DNA of 64,000 nucleotides from CAZYTX01 sp964650485 (GTDB lineage: Bacteria; RBG-13-61-14; DATKZS01), in the NCBI GenBank assembly GCA_964650485.1, contig CAZYTX010000010.1:1-64000 (forward strand), written 5' to 3'. The notes beneath the pieces were generated by a model. That model had not been told where the DNA came from. It saw only the letters and a program-made list of their open reading frames with translations, and searched no databases. The position numbers and the translations under genes were made by a program. Shown here piece after piece: positions 26,556-35,454 of the stretch; within the stretch, counting starts at the first letter, position 1, and each line of letters begins with the position of its first letter.

Positions 26556-27041
26556 ATGTCTTATTACAGTGGCAGCAGCCCTCCGGAGGGACCGAGGATG
26601 CCGCCGGGGGCCATGCCCGAGCAGCCCTACACCGGGCCCGGCCCGCCGCCCCAGCCCTCCGGGTCTTCTGGATGGCGGTTCGTTCTCATAGGGTGCCTGG
26701 CGCTGATAGGTATTGCAGTGCTTCTCGGGGGGGCCTGCGTGTACTTCTTCCCGGACATAATGACCTCCCTCATGCAGAGCGGGAAGTCGGAGATCATGGG
26801 CGAGCTTACCGATGACCACACAAAAGAGCAGAGACAGGAATTCGAGGATGCCTACGACGCCTTTACCAGGCAGATAAAGGAAAAAGGCTTCATGAAATGG
26901 GCCCGGCAGTACGAAGAGCTGTTCAGGGAGTTCCAGAAGATTTCAGCGGACCAAAAGATCACGGTGGATGAGAGTGAGCAGTGGAGCAGGCAGGTAATGG
27001 AGGAGGTCCAGGGCGGAGAGCGGCCCGAAGAGGAGCGGTGA
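26556..27041 (+). CDS. Small single-pass membrane protein with Pro-rich N-terminus
   Basis: 161 residues, family not recognised. Residues 1-38 are Pro/Gly/Ser rich (PPEGPRMPPG, GPGPPPQPSG) and likely cytoplasmic and disordered. One membrane helix follows (FVLIGCLALIGIAVLLGG). The C-terminal 90 residues are charged helices (EQRQEFEDAYDAFTRQIKEK, KWARQYEELFREFQKIS) that resemble a coiled-coil sensor or adaptor. GAGGGAGAAGAGAG precedes the ATG. It is 37 bases after the Omp85-like gene and likely cotranscribed. Confidence 0.65.
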   Translation: MSYYSGSSPPEGPRMPPGAMPEQPYTGPGPPPQPSGSSGWRFVLIGCLALIGIAVLLGGACVYFFPDIMTSLMQSGKSEIMGELTDDHTKEQRQEFEDAYDAFTRQIKEKGFMKWARQYEELFREFQKISADQKITVDESEQWSRQVMEEVQGGERPEEER

Positions 27042-27129
27042 AGGCGCATAAAACACGGCTCAGGGCTGACAGGTATCGCTTTATTTAAAGCCGGGCTCCA
27101 TGCTCCACTGTAATGAAAGGAGGCGGGGC

Positions 27130-27990
27130 ATGAGAAAGATTATAGTCATTTTCATTGCGCTGTTGTTGTCCACGGCTTTTGTATCACCCGCCCGCGGGCT
27201 GTCGCTGGGCTCGACCGAGGTCATTTTCAAAAAGGGCAATGACAACTGGGTGAAGCTTAAAAAGGGCAACCCGGAGCTCTTCCCCTTTGATCATCCTCAC
27301 AAGTTCACTCCCGGCGATGTTAAAAAGGCCCTGAAAGCGCTCAGGTACTTCAGGCCGGGGCCTCTTGCGGTGACCAAGAAAGAGGGCAAGGAGTACGACC
27401 TTTTCACCAAGGAAGAGATACAGACTCTTGCAAAGCCCGTATCCGAGGCCTTCTCCCAGGCGTCTTCCGGCAAGTGGGTGGACTTTTCCGTGCTGAGCTT
27501 CAGGGGACAATCATTCACGGGCAGCTTCAGGAAGACTGACGGGGTAATGTTTGTAAGGGACGGGAAGCTGAACCTTGCGCTCAGAAACATCGCGGTGAAG
27601 AAGATTCCCGACAAGGAGTTCAGCAGGTACGACCCCACAAAAGGCTATCGGTCGTTTACAAAGATGGTGAAGACTCCCGGGGTCGAGCTGAAAGACGTGA
27701 ACTGGGTGACAGTGGGCCCCGAGAACCTTTCCGGAGCCGGCCAGGAGGCTCTGCAGGAAAAGCAGGAAGAGCCTGAACAGGAAAAGGTGGAAAAAGCGGA
27801 AGATGAGGGCGACGCTGAAAAAGAGCAGGAAATAGAGCAAGTAGAGGAGAAAGCAGAGGAGTCAGAGGGTCCCTCCTCGGAGAAGTCCATCAAGGAGCGG
27901 CTGATAAAGCTGAAGGAGCTTTATGACGAGGGGCTCATCACCGAGGATGAGTACAGGAACAAGAAGGAGGAGATACTGGAAGAGCTTTGA
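27130..27990 (+). CDS. Exported protein with C-terminal SHOCT domain
   Basis: 286 residues from the ATG at 27130, which has AAAGGAGG 6 bases upstream; an ATG 10 codons earlier lacks one. The signal peptide (MRKIIVIFIALLLSTAFVSPARG) is clear. Residues 30-200 form a mixed domain I do not recognise (EVIFKKGNDNWVKLKKGNPEL, FTPGDVKKALKALRYFRPG). A highly acidic Glu/Lys linker (about 205-250) leads to a SHOCT motif at the end (LIKLKELYDEGLITEDEY). SHOCT motifs are small oligomerisation tails. It converges with the PAS gene, 19 bases apart. Confidence 0.7.
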   Translation: MRKIIVIFIALLLSTAFVSPARGLSLGSTEVIFKKGNDNWVKLKKGNPELFPFDHPHKFTPGDVKKALKALRYFRPGPLAVTKKEGKEYDLFTKEEIQTLAKPVSEAFSQASSGKWVDFSVLSFRGQSFTGSFRKTDGVMFVRDGKLNLALRNIAVKKIPDKEFSRYDPTKGYRSFTKMVKTPGVELKDVNWVTVGPENLSGAGQEALQEKQEEPEQEKVEKAEDEGDAEKEQEIEQVEEKAEESEGPSSEKSIKERLIKLKELYDEGLITEDEYRNKKEEILEEL

Positions 27991-28009
27991 GTCTGTCAAT
28001 CCATGGCAG

Positions 28010-30703
28010 CTAAGTTTCAACGCTTACCACCGCGCCGAGCACGTGCTTTTTGCCTTGCCTGGTTATGCCGGTGAGGGTTATCACGAGCGTGCGATATGAC
28101 CTGTCCGAGCCCCTTACCCTCAGCCGGCAGGTCTGCTTTTCACCGGAGATGGCTTTTGAGAAACATGTGGCCGCGGTCGAGAGGTCCTCTGGATGCAGGT
28201 GACTGCCGCCGGGCTTATCAATCCAGTCATCTGGCACAAGGCCCACTATTTTTCCGCAGGCGTGGTTTATCATCACGTAGTTCGCGTTCTGGTCCAGTAC
28301 AAAGACCCCGTCGGAGACGTTGTCCACCACGGCTTCTAATAGGTCCTTCTGCTCTTCCAGCTCCTGCTCCGCTTCTTTCCTGTCCGTAGTGTCCCTGGCG
28401 TTACATACGATTCCTTGAACAGCCGGGTGATCGAGCATGTTCTTACCGTGACCCTCTATGAACCTGAACGAACCGTCTTTATGTCGGAGTCGGAACTCGA
28501 TTGTCTCGACCAGGCCGGGCTTTTCAAGTAACCTCTGGAAACTCTCCTCCACCACGGGCAGGTCGTCAGGGTGTATGGAGTCCTGGAGCGGCCTGCCCAC
28601 GAGCTCTGTTTCCGAAAAGCCGTGCACTTTCCTGTTGGCCGGCGAGGCGTACTTTATAAAGCCCTTCTCATCAAGTATGGTGAGCATGTCAGGGGAGTTC
28701 TCGATAACAGAGCGGAAGCGCTCCTCGCTGCGCTTCGATGCGTCCTCCGCCTCCTTCCTCTTGGAGATGTCTCGCACCACCACCTGGGAGGCCATCTTGC
28801 CCTTGTAAAAGACGGGCGTGGCCATGACCTCCGCTGGCACCTCTGTCCCGTCCGACTTTAGCAGCTTCTCCTCGATCACGGGCGCGGCCCTGCCCTGCTC
28901 CATCATCTGCTTCACCCTTTCCAGGACCGCCTCCCTGAAGTCGGGGTGAACGAACTCGAAGATGGATTTGCCTACAAGCTCATCCGGGCTGTCAGCCCCG
29001 GCCTCCCGTGCCGCGGCCTGGTTTGCGAACAGTATCTCTCCCCGGCTGTGAATGGCGATGGCGTCACCGGAGGAGTTCACGAGCCTCTCGTATCTCTGCT
29101 CGCTCTCATAAAGGGCCTGTTCGGCCAGCTTCCTTTCAGTGACGTCCCGGGAAACTCCTTGTATGCCGGTGATATTCCCGTCCCGGTCCCGCATGAAGTT
29201 GGTCTTCACCTCGCACCACAGCAGGGACCCGTCCTTGCGCCTGTACTGGAAATCGAGCACCCGGGACACCGGGGGCTCGCCGGGTTTCCTGCCCCTCTCC
29301 TCCTCCAGGGCCTCGGCCAGGGTCTTAATGGCCAGCTCGTACGACTCCGGGGTGAGTATGTCCTGCAACTTCCCCTGCTGGTGCTCCTCAACGCTATAAC
29401 CCAAAAGCCGCTCCACAGAAGAGCTCACAAAGACGTTGTTCATATCGAGGTCCTTGGCCCATATCACGTCCTCGGTGTTCTCCGCCAGCAGCCGGTGCCT
29501 CTCTTCGCTATCCTGGAGCGCCTTTTCCACCCTTTTAAGCTCGGTAACGTCACGGGCGATCCCGCATATTCCAACCACCTCTCCCCTGGCGTCGCGCATG
29601 GGCGCCTTGATGCTGTGGAACACCCGCGGCTCGCCTTTCACCGACTTTTCATGCTCCCTGTCCTCGACCACCTCGCCCCGCAGCACTCTTGAATCCACCT
29701 CCCGCAGGTAAGCGCCCGCTTCCTCGCCGAACAGGAAGTCATCCCCCTTGCCTATTATCTGGGAGGCCGGCATCTCGAACAGCTTTTCCATGGCAGGGTT
29801 TGCGTGTGCGTACTTGAACTCGGTGTCCTTTATGAATATGCAGTCCCTGGCAGTGTCGAATATGGCCCTGAACCTCTCCTCGCTCTCTCGTATGGCCTGT
29901 TCCGCCCTCTTCCTCTCGGTTATGTCACGGGCAACCGAGAAAATGCGCGTGACCTTCCCGTTCTCAATAAGCGGCTTCGCACTTACTGCCAGCACCCTAC
30001 TGCGGCCGTCCCTGGTTATAACCTCGTACTCTTGCTCTGGTATGGCCTGCCTGCCAAAGGCTTCCCTGGCGTTAAAGTAAGCCTTTTCGAGGGACTTGGA
30101 GGTAAAGAACTCGAGGGACCACAGGGGACGGCCTTCCAGCTCCTCGGGCCGATAGCCCAGCATCTTCTCCACCGACGAGGAGATGTCGAGAAAGCGCAGA
30201 TCTTGGTCTATGGAGAAGATAATCTCGTGTACGTTGTCGAAGTGAAGACGGTAGCGCTCCCTGCTCCCCTTTAACTCTTCCTGCGCTTTCAGCCGGTCTG
30301 TGATGTCAATGACGGAGTTCAGAAGGTAGTGCCTTTCACCCAGCACGATGTCGCTGCTCAAGGTCTCCAGGTCCCGGGCCTCGCCGTCCTTTCTCACTAT
30401 CTTGTACAGGAGATAGGGAGAGCTCGACCTGCCCTGCTTCCATTCCCTGACCCTTTGCATCACCGTGTCCATGCTCTCGGGGGCCACCGTGTTCAGCAGG
30501 GAGCCCTTCTTCAGCCCCTCGAAGCTGTCATAGCCGTGGATCCTTATCATGGCCGGGTTGGCGTAGACCAGCTCCAGGTTCTCGTCTATCAGTGCAATGC
30601 CGGAGAGCGAGTTCTCGGCTATGCGTCTGAACAGGTCGTCGTCAAGAGGGTCCCTGTAAGAAGCCTTGTAGGAGTGTGGCTGCTTGAACTTTAAGTCAGG
30701 CAT
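28010..30703 (-). CDS. Seven-PAS-domain protein without a recognisable output domain
   Basis: 897 residues from the ATG at 30701-30703 (GGGGAAG upstream). It consists of seven consecutive PAS/PAC units at roughly 22-145, 150-270, 275-395, 400-530, 535-650, 655-775 and 780-897, each closed by a PAC tail such as DITDRLKAQEEL, DITERKRAEQAI, DVTERKLAEQAL or DTTDRKEAEQEL. There is no transmembrane segment, so sensing is cytoplasmic. The protein ends at the final PAC strand (GAVVSVET) where a histidine kinase or GGDEF would normally follow. It is either a PAS-only scaffold or a truncated sensor; the 3-prime flank (18 bases, then a convergent gene) contains no remnant. Confidence 0.85.
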   Translation of the reverse strand: MPDLKFKQPHSYKASYRDPLDDDLFRRIAENSLSGIALIDENLELVYANPAMIRIHGYDSFEGLKKGSLLNTVAPESMDTVMQRVREWKQGRSSSPYLLYKIVRKDGEARDLETLSSDIVLGERHYLLNSVIDITDRLKAQEELKGSRERYRLHFDNVHEIIFSIDQDLRFLDISSSVEKMLGYRPEELEGRPLWSLEFFTSKSLEKAYFNAREAFGRQAIPEQEYEVITRDGRSRVLAVSAKPLIENGKVTRIFSVARDITERKRAEQAIRESEERFRAIFDTARDCIFIKDTEFKYAHANPAMEKLFEMPASQIIGKGDDFLFGEEAGAYLREVDSRVLRGEVVEDREHEKSVKGEPRVFHSIKAPMRDARGEVVGICGIARDVTELKRVEKALQDSEERHRLLAENTEDVIWAKDLDMNNVFVSSSVERLLGYSVEEHQQGKLQDILTPESYELAIKTLAEALEEERGRKPGEPPVSRVLDFQYRRKDGSLLWCEVKTNFMRDRDGNITGIQGVSRDVTERKLAEQALYESEQRYERLVNSSGDAIAIHSRGEILFANQAAAREAGADSPDELVGKSIFEFVHPDFREAVLERVKQMMEQGRAAPVIEEKLLKSDGTEVPAEVMATPVFYKGKMASQVVVRDISKRKEAEDASKRSEERFRSVIENSPDMLTILDEKGFIKYASPANRKVHGFSETELVGRPLQDSIHPDDLPVVEESFQRLLEKPGLVETIEFRLRHKDGSFRFIEGHGKNMLDHPAVQGIVCNARDTTDRKEAEQELEEQKDLLEAVVDNVSDGVFVLDQNANYVMINHACGKIVGLVPDDWIDKPGGSHLHPEDLSTAATCFSKAISGEKQTCRLRVRGSDRSYRTLVITLTGITRQGKKHVLGAVVSVET

Positions 30704-30760
30704 TTTATGCTTCCCCAATCAAGTTTTAGCGCCTGCTTTTATCAAAGGCTTATCTCTTCG

Positions 30761-30788
30761 ATTATACCGGCATAAAAAAAGAACACAA
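30761..30788 (-). promoter_or_regulatory. Promoter for the PAS protein gene
   Basis: On the minus strand, TTGTGT, a 16-base spacer and a perfect TATAAT (complement of ATTATA at 30761-30766), about 58 bases before the ATG. The 216-base divergent gap to acs holds nothing else recognisable. Confidence 0.5.
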
Positions 30789-30919
30789 GCCTCACCCTGC
30801 AACTATGAGAGCTTGCAATCTAAGCCCTTGTGATGATACTTTTAATAGAACTCGGGACAAACCAATTAAATCTCGCGGATCATTCAGCCCGGCAAGGCAA
30901 GGAGGAGGAGGAAGAAGAA

Positions 30920-32899
30920 ATGGCTGAGCAGAGCAAAGAGATACTTTCCATGGCTATCGAGGAGCGGGTGTTCGACGTTCCCGATAACCTTAAAAAAGAC
31001 GCATACATAAACTCCATGGAAAAGTACGAGCAGATGTACAGGGAGTCCCTTGACAACCCCGACAAGTTCTGGGCGCGGCTCGCTGACGAGTTCATGAGCT
31101 GGGACAAGAAATGGGAGAGCGTGTTCGAGTGGGAGGACAAGGACCAGGTCAAGTTCTCATGGTTCAAGGGAGGCAAGCTCAACGTATCGGTGAACTGCCT
31201 TGACCGGCACGTAAAAACCTGGCGCAAGAACAAGGCCGCGCTCATCTGGGAAGGAGACGAGCCCGGCACTGACAAGACCCTCACCTACTTCGACCTCTAC
31301 CGCGAGGTCAACCGCTTTGCAAACGTGCTGAAAAATAACGGGATAAAAAAGGGCGACCGGGTGGCCATATACCTTCCCATGGTGCCCGAGCTGCCCATTA
31401 CCATGCTGGCGTGCGCTCGCATAGGCGCGGTCCACAGCGTGGTGTTCGGGGGGTTCTCCTCGGACGCCCTGCGGGACAGGATACTGGACTCCGAGTGCAA
31501 GATGCTGGTGACCGCGGACGCCGGCTTCAGGGGCTCGCGCATAGTGCCATTGAAGGCCAACGCTGACGCGGCCCTGGAACAGGCCGAGTGCGTGGACAAG
31601 GTGATAGTGGTGAACCGGGCGGACCAGGACGTGCCCATGCAGTCGGGCAGGGACCTGTGGTGGCATGAGGAGACGGGCTCGCCCGAGCTTGAACCTTATT
31701 GCCAGCCCGAGAGCATGGACGCGGAAGACCCACTGTTCATACTCTACACCTCCGGGTCCACCGGAAAGCCCAAAGGGGTCCTGCACACCACCGCGGGCTA
31801 CCTCTTGTACGTGGCTGCCACACATAAGTACGCATTCGACATTAAGGACGACGACACCTTCTGGTGCACCGCGGACATCGGCTGGGTAACCGGGCACAGC
31901 TATATCGTGTACGGGCCGCTGGCAAACGGGTCAACCTCGGTCATGTTCGAGGGGGTGCCATCATACCCGGACCCGGGGAGGTTCTGGGCCATTGTGGAGA
32001 AGTACGGCATCAACCAGTTCTACACCGCGCCCACTGCCATAAGGGCCCTCATGCGCGAGGGTGACAAGTGGCCCAACAAGTCCGACCTCTCATCCATAAA
32101 GATTCTGGGGAGCGTGGGCGAGCCCATAAACCCCGAGGCATGGATGTGGTACTACCAGAACATCGGGGGAGAGCAATGCCCCATCGTGGACACCTACTGG
32201 CAGACAGAGACCGGCGGCTTCCTGATCACCCCCTTGCCCGGGGCCATGAAGATCAAGCCCGGAAGCGCCAGCAAGCCCTTCTTCGGGGTCGAGCCCTCGG
32301 TGCTCCGGGAAGACGGGACCGAGTGCGAGGAGAACGAGGGCGGCTACCTGGTGATCCAGAGGCCCTGGCCGGCATTGATGAGGACGGTCTACGGGGACCA
32401 TCAGAGGTTCATTGACACCTACTGGATAAAGTTCAAGGGGAGATACACCACCGGAGACGGGGCCCGCATTGACGAGGACGGCTACATATGGCTCATGGGA
32501 AGACTGGACGACGTGATCAACGTGTCCGGCCACAGGCTGGGCACCGCTGAGATCGAGTCGGCTTTGGTGGCCCATTCCTCGGTGGCCGAGGCCGCGGTGG
32601 TGGGTATGCCCCACGACGTCAAGGGCCAGGGAATCTACGCCTTTATCATGTTAAAGTCCGGGGTGGACGGGGACGAGGATCTGAAAAAGCAGCTTGTAAA
32701 GCACGTGAGAAAGGAGATCGGGCCGATAGCCACGCCCGACAAGATACAGTTCACCGACGCCCTGCCCAAAACCCGCTCGGGAAAGATCATGCGCAGGATA
32801 CTGAAGAAGATCGCCGCGGGGGAGACCAAAGAGCTGGGGGACACGACCACGCTTGCTGACCCGTCAGTAGTGGATTCGCTCATACAAGGCGCCGGGTGA
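30920..32899 (+). CDS. acsA: Acetyl-CoA synthetase (AMP-forming)
   Basis: Activates acetate to acetyl-CoA through acetyl-AMP. 659 residues, the normal length. Motifs: N-terminal ACAS_N region, P-loop ILYTSGSTGKPKGVLHT (about 263-279), DTYWQTETGGFLITPLPG, GRYTTGDGARIDEDGYIW, GRLDDVINVSGHRLGTAEIE and the C-terminal lysine in PKTRSGKIMRR, the residue acetylated and reset by sirtuins in other bacteria. The start is the ATG at 30920 behind AAGGAGGAGGAGG; the frame is open 30 codons upstream but not homologous. The next gene encodes an acyl-CoA dehydrogenase, so both feed acetyl-CoA metabolism. Confidence 0.97.
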   Translation: MAEQSKEILSMAIEERVFDVPDNLKKDAYINSMEKYEQMYRESLDNPDKFWARLADEFMSWDKKWESVFEWEDKDQVKFSWFKGGKLNVSVNCLDRHVKTWRKNKAALIWEGDEPGTDKTLTYFDLYREVNRFANVLKNNGIKKGDRVAIYLPMVPELPITMLACARIGAVHSVVFGGFSSDALRDRILDSECKMLVTADAGFRGSRIVPLKANADAALEQAECVDKVIVVNRADQDVPMQSGRDLWWHEETGSPELEPYCQPESMDAEDPLFILYTSGSTGKPKGVLHTTAGYLLYVAATHKYAFDIKDDDTFWCTADIGWVTGHSYIVYGPLANGSTSVMFEGVPSYPDPGRFWAIVEKYGINQFYTAPTAIRALMREGDKWPNKSDLSSIKILGSVGEPINPEAWMWYYQNIGGEQCPIVDTYWQTETGGFLITPLPGAMKIKPGSASKPFFGVEPSVLREDGTECEENEGGYLVIQRPWPALMRTVYGDHQRFIDTYWIKFKGRYTTGDGARIDEDGYIWLMGRLDDVINVSGHRLGTAEIESALVAHSSVAEAAVVGMPHDVKGQGIYAFIMLKSGVDGDEDLKKQLVKHVRKEIGPIATPDKIQFTDALPKTRSGKIMRRILKKIAAGETKELGDTTTLADPSVVDSLIQGAG

Positions 32900-32952
32900 G
32901 GGCCCCCTGGAACCGTCGCCTGATGACCATCATCTAAAAAGGGAGGGTTTTA

Positions 32953-34101
32953 ATGGGTTTCGAGAAGTATTTCCAGGAAGAGCACAACATCTTCAGGCAG
33001 CAGCTCAGGAACTTTATCGAGAGGGAGCTTGCGCCCCACGCGGACGAGTGGGAAGAGGCCGGCTTGTTCCCCCGCGAGGTCTTCAAAAAGATGGGGGACC
33101 TTGGTTTCCTGGGGCTGCGCTACCCCGAGGAGTACGGTGGGGCCAATGCCGACTACTGGTACACGGTGGTGCTCCACGAGGAGCTGCCGCGGTGCATGAG
33201 CGCGGGCGTGGCACTGGGCCTCATGGTGCAGGCTGACATGTGCACACCCGCTATTGTTGACCACGGCACTCCCGAGCAAAAGGAGGAGTTTTTGGGTCCG
33301 GCCATCAGGGGCGAGAAGATCGGCGCCATCTGCGTGTCCGAGCCGGGGGCCGGCTCTGACGTGAAGGCCCTCCGGACCAAGGCGGTGAAAGACGGGGACC
33401 ACTACATTATAAACGGTTCCAAGACCTTCATCACCAACGGGTCCCGGGCGGACTGGCTGACCATGGCGGTCAAGACCGACCCGGACGCCGGCTACGGCGG
33501 GATATCCATGTTTCTCGTTCCCGCCGACACCCCGGGCTTCAGCGTGACGCGGAAGCTGGACAAGCTTGGCAACCGAGCCTCGGACACTGCCGAGCTCAGC
33601 TTCGAGGACTGCCGGGTGCACCAGAGGTACCTGCTGGGCGAGGAGAACAAGGGCTTTTACTACATCATGGAGGGGTTCCAGTTCGAAAGGATGGCCGGCG
33701 CCATCGGGCTTCTGGCAGGGGCATACCTGGTCCTGGACAAGACCATCGAGTACGCCCGCACCAGGGAGGTGTTCGGAAAGCCGGTGTCAAGGTGGCAGGC
33801 CAACTCGCACCTGATAGCAGACCTGGCCACCGAGCTTACGGCTGCCAGGGCACTGGTCTACCACTGCGCGGATATGATTAACAACGGGGAGAACGCCATA
33901 CGCGAGGTGTCGATGTGCAAGCTCTACGTGGGAGAGCTGGCGCAGCGGGTGGTGGACAGGTGCCTGCAGTTGCACGGGGGATACGGGTACATGGAAGAGT
34001 ATTACGTGGCAAGGGCCTTCAGGGACACCCGTCTCGCAACCATCGGCGGGGGAAGCTCGGAGGTGATGAGGGACATAATAGCGAGGATGATGAACCTGTA
34101 A
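32953..34101 (+). CDS. Acyl-CoA dehydrogenase
   Basis: FAD enzyme that introduces the alpha-beta double bond of acyl-CoA. 382 residues. Signatures: ICVSEPGAGSDVKAL and ITNGSRADWLTMAVKT (flavin and substrate loops), RTREVFGKPVSRWQANSHLIAD, and the C-terminal LQLHGGYGYMEEYYVARAFRD, where the catalytic Glu of short- and medium-chain members lies. Electrons would go to ETF. The substrate chain is not determinable; the shape suits short- or branched-chain types. A GGGAGG lies 8 bases before the ATG. It is 53 bases downstream of acs. Confidence 0.95.
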   Translation: MGFEKYFQEEHNIFRQQLRNFIERELAPHADEWEEAGLFPREVFKKMGDLGFLGLRYPEEYGGANADYWYTVVLHEELPRCMSAGVALGLMVQADMCTPAIVDHGTPEQKEEFLGPAIRGEKIGAICVSEPGAGSDVKALRTKAVKDGDHYIINGSKTFITNGSRADWLTMAVKTDPDAGYGGISMFLVPADTPGFSVTRKLDKLGNRASDTAELSFEDCRVHQRYLLGEENKGFYYIMEGFQFERMAGAIGLLAGAYLVLDKTIEYARTREVFGKPVSRWQANSHLIADLATELTAARALVYHCADMINNGENAIREVSMCKLYVGELAQRVVDRCLQLHGGYGYMEEYYVARAFRDTRLATIGGGSSEVMRDIIARMMNL

Positions 34102-34133
34102 GCGCAACACCTTCTGCCTTTAACGGAGGCCGG

Positions 34134-35444
34134 ATGAAAGATATAACAAAATCTTCTCTGCTGCTCCTTGCTCTTTTGCTCTTTGCTCTCACGTATGGCT
34201 GCACCCAGGAGCAAAAAAAGCCGAAAATAACCTCGGCAAAGCAGGCCGAGCTAAAGGGGCGACTGGAGCGGCTCGACATACTCTACGAGATTCTTTTGAA
34301 GGACGACCCTCCCCAGAGCGACACCCTGCCCTTCAGGAGGACCTTTTCCCGGGCTGAGAAGGAGATCAAACAGGGGGAGCTGGAAGAGGCATCGGCACAT
34401 ATCCGGGAGGCCGAGCAATGGATTTTGGAGGCCAGGGAAAAGTACTACCACGAGCACGAGTCCAGGATAGTGGCGGGCGCCTCCGAGGAAGCCCCGGACT
34501 CGCTGATGAAAGAGGCCATGTTCTTTCTTGAAAAGGCCAGGTCTGAGAAGGCGGAAGGGGATCAGTGGGCCGCTGATCAGTACTTCCAGGCGGCCATTGA
34601 GCAGGGGGAGCTCTCTCTTCTGGCTGTCAAGCGCTCTCCCGGAGAGGCCCTCAAGATGATAGAGCTTACAAAGAACATGGAGACCATATACATGGAGGCC
34701 GGGAAGCCGGACCGGGCTGAAGAGTCAAGGCGGCGGGTGATCCAGTCTCTTAACGCCTCGATCAACGTGCTTGGCCGGAGAATAAACGACCGGCTGGAAG
34801 GAAAGGCCCAGGGGTTCGACGAAAAGACCATGGAAAAGGGCGGGCCCCAGTTGCAAGAAGCCATAGAAGAGCTGAGGGGCCTGAACCAGACCAGGAACAG
34901 GATAATCGCCGCGGCAGAGGAGTACGCGCCAGAGAGCATACAAGCAAGGGATTACACCGCGGCCGTGTCCACCTGGATCAGCAGAAAGAAAAGGCTCCAG
35001 TACCAGAAGCCGGAGAGTGCCCCCAAGACCGGGGAAGAGGTCGCCCATGACAAGGATGACATAATAAAGCGCGAGCTGGCAGAGCACAACCAATTGTATA
35101 AACAGGGCGCGGAGCCTATCAAGGGCACGGGCATATCACTCCGGGAAACGGACATATATATACAGGGCAAAACCCTGATAATCAGGGGAGAGCTGCAGAA
35201 CTTCAGGACCGAGCCCATCCTGAACCCCAGGATAACCGTGGTGGGCTACGTCTACTCCGAGGTGCAGGACCTGGAGTACAAGCACTTCGATCCCCTCATG
35301 AGCACAGTGTTCCACATTCCCATAAGCGGGTTCAACGCAGACGCACTGCAAAGGCAGGGCATAGTGCCCCCGCACCAGTTGGTGCTTATCTTCGAGGAGC
35401 CGAACGGGATAAAAAGAAAAGTCATAACACCCACCATGAAGTAG
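34134..35444 (+). CDS. Lipoprotein, helical (TPR-like) with C-terminal beta domain
   Basis: 436 residues from the ATG at 34134 (CGGAGG upstream); the longer open frame overlaps the preceding gene and is not used. The signal sequence LLLLALLLFALTYGC ends in a lipobox, lipidated at about Cys23. Residues 40-320 are long charged helices with TPR-like spacing (FSRAEKEIKQGELEEASAHI, AMFFLEKARSEKAEGDQWAADQ). Residues about 345-436 form a beta-rich domain (YIQGKTLIIRGELQNFRTEP, LNPRITVVGYVYSEVQDLEY) resembling FxLYD/DUF3426-type domains. No function is known. It lies 32 bases after the acyl-CoA dehydrogenase and 10 bases before the DUF362 gene. Confidence 0.75.
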   Translation: MKDITKSSLLLLALLLFALTYGCTQEQKKPKITSAKQAELKGRLERLDILYEILLKDDPPQSDTLPFRRTFSRAEKEIKQGELEEASAHIREAEQWILEAREKYYHEHESRIVAGASEEAPDSLMKEAMFFLEKARSEKAEGDQWAADQYFQAAIEQGELSLLAVKRSPGEALKMIELTKNMETIYMEAGKPDRAEESRRRVIQSLNASINVLGRRINDRLEGKAQGFDEKTMEKGGPQLQEAIEELRGLNQTRNRIIAAAEEYAPESIQARDYTAAVSTWISRKKRLQYQKPESAPKTGEEVAHDKDDIIKRELAEHNQLYKQGAEPIKGTGISLRETDIYIQGKTLIIRGELQNFRTEPILNPRITVVGYVYSEVQDLEYKHFDPLMSTVFHIPISGFNADALQRQGIVPPHQLVLIFEEPNGIKRKVITPTMK

Positions 35445-35454
35445 GCCCTAAAAA

